From Triplophysa rosa (taxonomy: Eukaryota; Chordata; Actinopteri; Cypriniformes; Nemacheilidae), in assembly GCF_024868665.1 (NCBI RefSeq), contig NC_079892.1:4812077-4876076 (forward strand): a DNA stretch of 64,000 bases. The letters run 5' to 3'. Each line of letters begins with the position of its first letter. The stretch's first letter is position 1. Shown here piece by piece: positions 50,301 to 58,315 of this stretch. The position numbers and the translations under genes are program-made. Under the pieces are notes generated by a model, which was not told the DNA's origin, did not search any database, and saw only the letters and a list, made by a program, of their open reading frames with translations.

Positions 50301-53300
50301 AAATGTTGTCAAACATTATTGATTGTCTAGCTCGTTATAGATTATCTGGAACACACTGACCATAAACCACTGATACAAACCCAGACATCTTTAACCATTA
50401 TCTGAATGAATATGCCTTCAACTGATCTATTGATGATAAAACTTCACAATGCAGACAACATATTTGCAGGCAAACAGAAAATTTCAATTTGTTCAAAAAA
50501 AAACATGGTCTCTGTGGAGGTTTGTTGCTGTGTGTGCAGTAGTTTAACCGGATTTGTATATTTGTTATAAACCCTATTTACAAAACTCTTATTAAGTGTA
50601 TGTCAAAGGTATTGGATTTCTGTTCTATCAGAACTTGTGTCAGCCAAACTGGAGTGACTCCTACCTGTATTTGCTCTTTGCAAATGTGAACTCACCTCGG
50701 ATTTCTCCATTCTGTTTTGCAGCTCCACTTGTGCGACTATTTCGTTCATGTTCGTTTCCAGCACCATCCCTCCCATGACAACTTCCTGGAGAATGTTATG
50801 CACCTGAAAACAACAACAAAGACTTCTAATCTTCAAGGATTTTGGTTTATATTAGCATCCCTTAAAGGTATAGCTCAGCAGAAATAAAAATGATTCCAAA
50901 TGTCATTCCAAACCTATATGACTTTCTTTCTTTTGCAGAACAGACTTTTTTTCCAAACATTGGTAACCAAACAGCATAGGCCTCCATTGACTTATGGACA
51001 CAAAACCACTGAGACATTTTTCAAAATATCTTCTTTTGTGTCGTATACAGGTTTTATTTTATTTTTGGGCAATATTCAAAACCAAATGTGTCTATCATAC
51101 ACTTCCCAATATATCCACTCATAAAACATTACTACTGATTAGATAACCACACTTCAGTCAATATAACATTTTATAACAGTGCCATAATTTAACAAAAGTC
51201 TTTTATCAGAGCGGATATTCTGACTCACATATGACCCTTCACTTACCCGCTGGAGCAAAACCCATACATCTCTCGCCTTTCGTAAGACCTTCCCCTCCAC
51301 CCCCCTAACACTATTCACTCCTAGATAGACTTAATAGCAGAGTGTTAAAGAGTACCTGAAAACCATACTTAAGTAAAAGTACAGATACCTTGCAGTGAAA
51401 ATTACTCCATTACAAGTTACAAGTCACCAATTCCAAAACGACTTCAGTAAAAGTCTTTGAGTATCTGATTTTAACAGTACTTGAGTATTTTACTCATACT
51501 GAATGTAGGCTCAAAGCAGCACTAGTCCTCAACACTTAAGAGACACATCAGTGAAAAACTAGAAACAGTTGATTTGTGAGGTGAGCAATCGCATTTATTT
51601 TCTTAAATCATAATAAGACTGAACACCTCAAAATTGCAACAAATCATGGTCGACACCATAACCTACGTCATTACAAACACCCTAAGTCTCATTTAAGCTC
51701 AAGTGCTCATAAGTAAACCAAAGTCCTTCAAAAAGGTTTCTTCAATATAACAGATAAATAAAATAATGTTAAGTAGAATTAAAAAGTCAAAGCCTTTTTG
51801 CACTGGACATGCTGGTTTGGGCCTCATGGCCAGCTGCAGTCATGTCCTCATTTCACATACACTGTTATCTACCTGCCATTTCTACAGTAATATATTGGCA
51901 ACACTGTTGCCAGCTAGTTACTGTAGGTGTTTTACAGTAAACTACTGCAATGGCTGTTTGAAGATACATTATTAAAGAATCTATTAACGCACTTAAGTCA
52001 CACAGTCTTAGATGAACAAGTGTAAATAACAGATGAACACAATAAATCTGTCAAGATTTCACCAGAGGAGAATTAAAAACAAACATCAATAACATCTTCA
52101 CATATTACAGACACCACTTTCACTTTATTTCTGTCATCTTGTAAGATCTTTTTGAGATTTAACTCTAGTTCATAGTGGTTCAATTATGTTTTAAGTCACC
52201 ATTATGGGATCAGTGTTTGCTTTGGTTGGACTCTTTGACTTTCTTGTAGCTTTAAAATGTACACTTATACAATAACACTGAAAGGGACTTTACAGGAACC
52301 GCAACTTTATGTTTGCTTAGTAACTGAAGATACATCTGAAAGAATTCAATCATTAAATAATAATAATATAGCATTTAAGATTTATTAAGATATGTTTGGT
52401 AAAGTGATTACATGTTATAATGGAAAGATCTCTGTCAGAAAATCTTTCTTTGCAATTGAGACACAGTTAGACACTTGACATACAAACCTCATCAATGGTG
52501 ACAAACAATCATGAATGAGTTTTGTACTATGTACCCAGCATGCATTGCAGCATGAGCTGTTCAGTTGATTGTCACCATTGTTGAGATTCATATGTGGATT
52601 GTTCATTTCTCTGTGTCCGACTCATTCTATAGGTTAATATTTTGTCTATATAGTGTGAGAGCACTTTTGAAAATTGAAATACTATACATTCTTTTTACTG
52701 GTTTACATCACTTCATGGCAATAGTCCCACCACATGGTCAAATTTTGAGCAAACATGTTTAGAGCACATTTAGGAAGAGTTAGTTTTAAAAATAAGAGCT
52801 TTTGTAGATGTGTGACCTACAGTAACTAGCTGGCAACAGTGTTGCCAATATATTACTGTAGAAATAGCGGGTAAGGGCTAACCGTGTATAAACCGCCAGC
52901 GATTGACTCTACCTGATACTGCACTCATATTCATATAAAGAAGCCATGTTGACAAGTTTTTGTAAGTTAGGGCAAAATCCACAAGATTGTAGTACCTTCA
53001 TTCCCTGTAAATGGCAATATTAATTATAAGATAGGTGCCATGCAAAATGTAATGTGTAATTGCATTAGTCATTACAAATGTAGTGGAGTAAAGAGTACAT
53101 ATACTTGTTCAAAAATGTAGTTAAGTAGAGAGTAAAAGTTGCTAATATCTTTAATACTCAGTACAACTACAAAGTAGCCAAAAAGATACTTAAGTAAAGT
53201 AACTAAGTACATTTACTCCAATACTTTACACCACTGTATATGTATGTGTGTATATTAATATATATATATATTTATAAAAACATTTTTATTAAAATATCGC

Positions 53301-55500
53301 ATAATGCTTATCTGTGGAATAAAGTTAATTTTAGTCAATTCATGCTCTTTGTCAGGCGGAGGACATGCAGCAGCAGATCATTCGGGAGACTTTTCATCTT
53401 GTGTCCAAAAGAGATGATAATGTCTGCAATTTTTTGGAAGGTGGAAGGTAAAGCCATATGTAAATGGATGATGACATATATAATATGTACATGAGCTTGA
53501 TGTAATGTAGTGTAGTCGTGTAATATGGTTTTCTTCTCTATTTTAGTTTGATCGGAGGCTCAGACTACAAGCTGATCTACAGACACTATGCCACGCTGTA
53601 CTTTGTGTTTTGTGTGGATTCATCGGAGAGTGAGCTGGGGATACTAGATCTCATACAGGTACACATACAGTTGTATTTATTGTATGGAACTGGCCTTCAG
53701 CCACAAAGGGGTAATTTTGTTTTGTAATGGACATGTTTATGTTGTTCCCCGCTCCGTTTAGTCTTTAGAAGTCTCAGTGGAAATCCATCCTGTTTTTTAT
53801 TGTTATATTTTCCCACTCAGGTCTTTGTGGAAACGCTGGATAAATGCTTTGAAAATGTGTGTGAGTTGGACCTGATCTTTCACATGGATAAGGTCAGAAT
53901 TCACCGAATGTACTTTTAAACTATTGTTCGATTTGTCATCTTTGTGTAGGTCATTAATGTCTTAATAGCACATTATCACATTACATAAAAGCTGTTGGAC
54001 TTTTGTACTATTAAGTCTATCTAGGAGTGAATAGTGTTAGGGGGGTGGAGGGGAAGGTCTTACGAAAGGCGAGAGATGTATGGGTTTTGCTCCAGCGGGT
54101 AAGTGAAGGGTCATATGTGAGTCAGAATATCCGCTCTGATAAAAGACTTTTGTTAAATTATGGCACTGTTATAAAATGTTATATTGACTGAAGTGTGGTT
54201 ATCTAATCAGTAGTAATGTTTTATGAGTGGATATATTGGGAAGTGTATGATAGACACATTTGGTTTTGAATATTGCCCAAAAATAAAATAAAACCTGTAT
54301 ACGACACAAAAGAAGATATTTTGAAAAATGTCTCAGTGGTTTTGTGTCCATAAGTCAATGGAGGCCTATGCTGTTTGGTTACCAATGTTTGGAAAAAAAG
54401 TCTGTTCTGCAAAAGAAAGAAAGTCATATAGGTTTGGAATGACATTTGGAATCATTTTTATTTCTGCTGAGCTATACCTTTAAGGGATGCTAATATAAAC
54501 CAAAATCCTTGAAGATTAGAAGTCTTTGTTGTTGTTTTCAGGTGCATAACATTCTCCAGGAAGTCGTCATGGGAGGGATGGTGCTGGAAACGAACATGAA
54601 CGAAATAGTCGCACAAGTGGAGCTGCAAAACAGAATGGAGAAATCCGAGGTGAGTTCACATTTGCAAAGAGCAAATACAGGTAGGAGTCACTCCAGTTTG
54701 GCTGACACAAGTTCTGATAGAACAGAAATCCAATACCTTTGACATACACTTAATAAGAGTTTTGTAAATAGGGTTTATAACAAATATACAAATCCGGTTA
54801 AACTACTGCACACACAGCAACAAACCTCCACAGAGACCATGTTTTTTTTTGAACAAATTGAAATTTTCTGTTTGCCTGCAAATATGTTGTCTGCATTGTG
54901 AAGTTTTATCATCAATAGATCAGTTGAAGGCATATTCATTCAGATAATGGTTAAAGATGTCTGGGTTTGTATCAGTGGTTTATGGTCAGTGTGTTCCAGA
55001 TAATCTATAACGAGCTAGACAATCAATAATGTTTGACAACATTTGACACACTGTGCTGATAAAAAAAAACATTTTTATGATGTTTGAAGAAAAGATACCT
55101 AATACAGTGCAGTCGCTGAGTAGACAGTGTTTGGTACACATGGGGTCAAAATTCAATATCATGTTCATTAAAGAACGAGAGTGTTAAAAGAACTCAAAAA
55201 AATTCATATTAAAGAACTTCGTTTTTTGAAGTGAATCCTGCAGCTTTCTTAAGAATACATTTGTTTAAAGAAAATAGGGAAAAAAGTTAGATTTTAATGT
55301 AGCAAGGATGTTTTTGTTTGCTACTTGGTACTGAATATTATTAATATTATTGCATATTGTTGATGTTTTTTAAGGGTGGATTGTCTGCAGCACCAGCTCG
55401 AGCTGTTTCGGCAGTGAAAAATATGAACCTTCCTGAAATACCTCGAAACATCAATATCGGGGACATCAATATAAAAGTGCCCAGTCTATCCCCATTTTAA
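44252..55500 (+). CDS. ap3s2: AP-3 adaptor complex subunit sigma-2 (sigma-3B), gene interrupted by an inverted block
   Basis: Small subunit of the AP-3 adaptor, which sorts cargo from endosomes to lysosomes and related organelles. Exons: 44252-44320, 44661-44752, 44852-44963, 45126-45197, 54542-54649 and 55375-55500 (stop 55498-55500); 576 coding nt, 192 aa, all borders AG/GT and in phase. Exons 2-4 occur again at 53356-53892, directly beside exons 5-6. Motifs: start [20 protein letters not shown], then [40 protein letters not shown] and MVMGG-type [15 protein letters not shown], ending [18 protein letters not shown]. The tail ([19 protein letters not shown] end) and the anpep neighbour favour AP3S2 over AP3S1. 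As laid out, exon 4 (45197) and exon 5 (54542) are separated by an inverted copy of downstream DNA, a hAT element and a repeat of exons 2-4; exon 1 exists only once. Confidence 0.85.
44511..44580. repeat. AT-rich microsatellite in ap3s2 intron 1
   Basis: TATATATAAATTTATATGTA-type repeats. The unit TATATGTAT occurs at 44522 and again at 44542, the second being where the direct repeat begins. Confidence 0.85.
44542..45320 (+). repeat. direct repeat, first copy (ap3s2 introns 1-4 region)
   Basis: 779 bp matching 53237-54015 at an offset of 8695. Identity begins at TATATGTATGTG, directly after the base where the second copy meets the hAT terminus, and ends at CTATTAAG before the n. Confidence 0.92.
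44661..45197 (+). CDS. ap3s2: ap3s2 exons 2-4 (first copy)
   Basis: Exons 44661-44752, 44852-44963 and 45126-45197 (92, 112, 72 nt). They encode the longin-like core from [16 protein letters not shown] to [11 protein letters not shown]. The block is duplicated at a constant offset of 8695 bp. Confidence 0.9.
45321..45321. other. single undetermined base (n) at a rearrangement junction
   Basis: The only n in the window. It sits between CTATTAAG, the target-duplication copy ending the first ap3s2 exon 2-4 block, and the start of the inverted arm. It may be a one-base scaffold join or a poor base call. Confidence 0.95.
45405..46511 (-). pseudogene. anpep: inverted partial copy of anpep exons 1-3
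   Basis: Exon 1 copy 46511-45919, exon 2 copy 45790-45648 and exon 3 copy 45541-45405, all open with intact splice sites. The copy stops in intron 3 at 45322, 17 bp short of where exon 4 would begin, so it lacks the entire catalytic domain. Coding differences from the full gene are minimal: one seen, Ile in place of Ser at about residue 122 (HSIKLN versus HSSKLN). Could be an alternative haplotype rather than a true pseudogene. Confidence 0.85.
46512..49844 (-). other. inverted copy of the ap3s2-anpep spacer
   Basis: Matches 55501-58315 except for the block 48273-49254. No additional gene seen. Confidence 0.85.
48273..49254. other. block found only in the left arm
   Basis: 982 bp with no counterpart in the right arm, where 464 unrelated bases (56091-56554) take its place. 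Flanking identity resumes at once on both sides. Short frames exist on both strands, for instance minus 48497-48766 (89 codons) and plus 48617-48823. I recognise no protein family, and no transposon ends were found. Confidence 0.75.
49845..50803 (-). pseudogene. ap3s2: inverted copy of ap3s2 exons 5-6
   Basis: Exon 5 copy 50803-50696 and exon 6 copy 49970-49845 on the minus strand, open and with intact splice sites. They face away from exons 1-4, so they cannot be spliced to them in this layout. Part of the inverted arm 45322-51337. Confidence 0.88.
51338..53236. mobile_element. non-autonomous hAT-type transposon at the inverted duplication
   Basis: Ends CAGAGTGTTAAAGAGTACC and, inverted, CAGTGGTGTAAAGTATTGG: the imperfect terminal repeats of a common fish hAT family, continued by related AGTAAAAGTAC-type subterminal sequence. 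No transposase frame. It has a 1-kb foldback insert (51878-52865). The left flank CTTAATAG has its partner CTATTAAG at 45313-45320, on the far side of the inverted arm. The right flank TATATGTA does not match, so the two ends sit at different target sites. Confidence 0.8.
51878..52865. mobile_element. foldback element nested in the hAT, 51-bp perfect inverted repeats
   Basis: 51878-51928 and 52815-52865 are perfect reverse complements (core CAACACTGTTGCCAGCTAG), and weaker similarity extends about 15 bp outward on both sides. The interior is AT-rich without a coding frame. Unclassified MITE or foldback; no clear target duplication seen. Confidence 0.7.
53237..54015 (+). repeat. direct repeat, second copy
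   Basis: Starts immediately at the hAT terminus (CACTG at 53236) and runs through ap3s2 exons 2-4 into the right inverted arm. Confidence 0.92.
53356..53892 (+). CDS. ap3s2: ap3s2 exons 2-4 (second, direct copy)
   Basis: Exons 53356-53447, 53547-53658 and 53821-53892 repeat the first copy base for base as far as I compared. They lie in normal order and spacing before exons 5-6 (54542-55500), so 53356-55500 gives a continuous exon 2-6 set that lacks exon 1. Either this is the other haplotype or a genuine partial duplication. Confidence 0.85.
54262..54482. repeat. cyprinid foldback MITE in ap3s2 intron 4
   Basis: AGAAGATATTTTGAAAAATG, AAAGAAAGTCATATAGGTTT, GGAATGACATTTGG and an end degraded to GCTATACCTTTAA. 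The inverted arm carries the same copy at 50863-51083. Confidence 0.75.
54542..55500 (+). CDS. ap3s2: ap3s2 exons 5-6
   Basis: Exon 5 (54542-54649, 108 nt) encodes [20 protein letters not shown] to MEKSE; exon 6 (55375-55500) encodes the AP3S2-type C-terminus and stop. A foldback MITE sits in the preceding intron (54262-54482). A variant poly(A) signal ATTAAA at 55842 with a GT-rich stretch after it, and AATAAA at 56395, mark likely 3' ends. Confidence 0.9.
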
Positions 55501-56090
55501 AGCTTCATGTTACTTTTCAATGTGGTCTGTGTTGTTATTAAACCCTAACATTCATTGCCATAGACTGTCTCCCTAATGCCATTTACAGACTCACGACTGA
55601 CTGTAGTCACCAGGACCTTTAACCTGAGGACTGTTACATTTCATCTCATCTTAGCACACTACAGGGTCCTTTCATGTACATTTATTTCAAACTTTGATTT
55701 GTAGCTGAACTCCTGTTTCGTTCATAGGATTGTTGTGTATTTTGTCTTTGATGTAGCAACATTCCATAATACTGATTTGTGTGCTGAAGTTTATGCCAAT
55801 AACTGTAAATGTTTTGCATTATTTATAACGCATGTTAAGTCATTAAAACTGTGTTTTGTCAAGTTTTAGGTCATGTTATAATTTAAAATTAAGTCTATGA
55901 TACAGTTTCAGAGAGAATATTTCTGACTCGCTGATTTGTGTTTTTAAACTTTAAATAAGTTCATCTTTAACTTTCTAGGTAGACGCTTCGTGGACATTTC
56001 ATGTCTCATTTGACACATCATCTCATTTAAAAGGTTTGAGCTGTTAAATTCACATGGGTGTGAATGATCGGTTGATGGTGAAACGATATA

Positions 56091-56554
56091 GTCTCAACGG
56101 TACAATGGTTTCACTTCAGTCATTTTTTATCCACTCTGTAATGCACTCTTGTACAATATTCCTCTCTGAAATGGTTAAAATGTATATGTAAAGTAAACAT
56201 TTACTCCCTCTCAAAATAAGAGGTGCCGTAATTTAACTAGTGGCAAATTATTCAGTTTATTAAGTCAATTCTTGTGTGCACTTTCATACTATGAGTGGTT
56301 TCATGTTTTGATAAGTTTATTGGTTTCAACAGAAATGAAAGTTCTTGCTCTCTTCATTTACTGTTAAAGATGTACTGTATATATGGTTGGAAACAATAAA
56401 TGGGCACAGTAGAATGTTAGTGCTCATAATATATCAAACTAATTATAAAATGAACAGAAAACAATTTTTTTAGCATTTAATGTATGAAATTTAATGAAAT
56501 TATCTTAGTTACTAAAATCCAGTAAAAAGTGTTCAAAGTGCTTGTCAAGTTTGA
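56091..56554 (+). other. block found only in the right arm (distal ap3s2 3' region)
   Basis: 464 bp lying 0.6 kb downstream of the ap3s2 stop. It carries an AATAAA signal (56395-56400), so it may be the distal part of the 3' untranslated region. Absent from the left arm. Confidence 0.7.
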
Positions 56555-58202
56555 CAACACAGTTTTTTTCATTCCATTTCATAAAACTGAATTTAGACAT
56601 AAAGAGTTTTGGAAGGACATTTACTGCGCTTTGTGTATGGCAGGCCAAATTATCTTTTAATGTAATTTTGCCTTTCATCTGTGCAGACTCATAAAATAAT
56701 ATACAATATATATAATGTGCATTTGTGATGGGCAAAAAAGAACACATGCGGGTGTAACTAGTGGGCTAAAAGGTCAAAAGTTCTAGAAGCCTGTGGGTCC
56801 ATGTAATTTGTGAAGGTCCGTGAACGGGCCTGTAACCCTGGCCAAGGTCTGTTTAATTGCAACCGTGCATCAGCATTATTTCTGAGAATTAGTTTGATCA
56901 CCATGAGTTTGCAGCATTATAAAATCAACTTTATTGCATTTAAAATTTGAGATCTGTGAAATTGTGCTCAACAAGAATGAGTGATATCATGTCTTAGATC
57001 TCTGATATCGATGGAGGCAAACTATAAAGATAGAGGCCTATCAAAGGTCAAAAACCATCAGATGAGACCTTTCTGTGTTAAATTCACTCTGTCATGCCGT
57101 CTTGTAGTGACTTGTAGTTTTTTGTCTGAATTTGATGCATATTCTCTTAAGAAATCCACTGCTTAACAGTTAAAACAATCAACAGTTTGAACAATTCTTT
57201 TGTGTGCGCTTGTGTGTTGGATTTTGTTTAACAGACAGTCACTGCTGATTTATTGCTTTGCTTTTTTATTTGTTGTTAATGAGGTAAGTAATGCATAATC
57301 TAACACCATAAATAGGGGAACTTGCAATCCACAAAATACATTTTGTGACAGTTCATGATGACCTGGTCCTTTTATGAAAAAGAGAAAGGTCATTTTCACA
57401 AATAAAACGTGATAATGTCGAAATTAAGCAGATAAATTGAGGTTTTATGGACCCTGACGATTTTGTTGGACACCTCACACAGAGTTGATATGAGTTCAGA
57501 TGATGGGAAGGAAAAACCATAAAGACTGATAACAGTACAGTTACAGTTTTTTAACTTATTTTCTGAGATACTAATCTAATGCACAATAAAACATTAGATT
57601 AGAATTACAGCCTTTGTACAAGTTTCCATCATTAAATGAATCCAAAGGCGAGATCTGTCCATTGCATTCATCTTTTATTTTACAGTTTGGTTACATACAA
57701 TCTGAATTGACAACCACAGAAGTACACTTGACACAAATCCTGTTCTTTGCTCCCGGAAAAAAACATGGTAATTTAGTTAAACCAAGGTTAAACTGTGAAT
57801 TATTTTGCTCGTATTAAAAATGATAGTTGTATGACATGTTGTGACATTTAGTTACTCTTTAACAGTTGTGTCAGCAGTTAAGTGTCTGCTTCTATGAACA
57901 TTGTCCTTTCATACTTTTGTAAAATGCAGATTTTTATTGAATTGCTCCTGAATCGATTTATAAAAGTGGACTAAGAAGCACAGTAAGCTGTTATAAGACA
58001 GTTAGAGGAATTTTTCCCTCAAGCATCCTGCATTGACCACTTAAATATTTGGATGCAGTCACATTACTAGAAATGTAGAACTGTGGTAAAAACATTCACA
58101 TTTATATTATGAGGTATAACATGCTTTCGATGAAGTTACAGGTTACAACTTTGATCTAAAACAAGTTTCTATTTGCCCTCTTAAACACTGAAGCAAAGCT
58201 GT

Positions 58203-58262
58203 GTTAATGGATGATTTATTAAATGATGTGGGAGGGGAGTCCTCCATCCCTCACATAAAAAG
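58203..58262 (+). promoter_or_regulatory. possible anpep core promoter
   Basis: A TATA-like ATAAAAAG (58255-58262) lies 54-61 bp before the anpep ATG, leaving room for a short leader. GTTAAT at 58203 followed by ATTTATTAAAT resembles a degraded HNF1-type site, a regulator of brush-border genes. The same sequence exists in the inverted copy at about 46565-46624. Weak evidence. Confidence 0.3.
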
Positions 58263-58315
58263 TTCAGCAGATGTCACTTCTCCCCTCTCATCCTCTCACA
58301 CGGCGACTTTCGAGC

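Larger units (their letters stand above)
45322..51337 (-). repeat. left arm of a large inverted duplication
   Basis: Reverse complement of 54008-59505. Left plus right coordinates sum to 104827 for 45322-48272 and to 105345 for 49255-51337; the 518-bp change comes from an internal block that differs (48273-49254 versus 56091-56554). Elsewhere the arms look nearly identical. The arm ends in CTTAATAG, directly against the hAT terminus. Confidence 0.93.
55501..58315 (+). other. ap3s2 3' region and ap3s2-anpep spacer
   Basis: Probable ap3s2 3' untranslated sequence (ATTAAA at 55842, AATAAA at 56395), then AT-rich spacer and the short anpep leader. No other gene recognised. Confidence 0.75.

Noticed and set aside
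44252..55500. Assignment of the adaptor subunit as ap3s1
   Set aside because: The start is S1-like, but the C-terminal region ([16 protein letters not shown]) and the anpep neighbour point to ap3s2.
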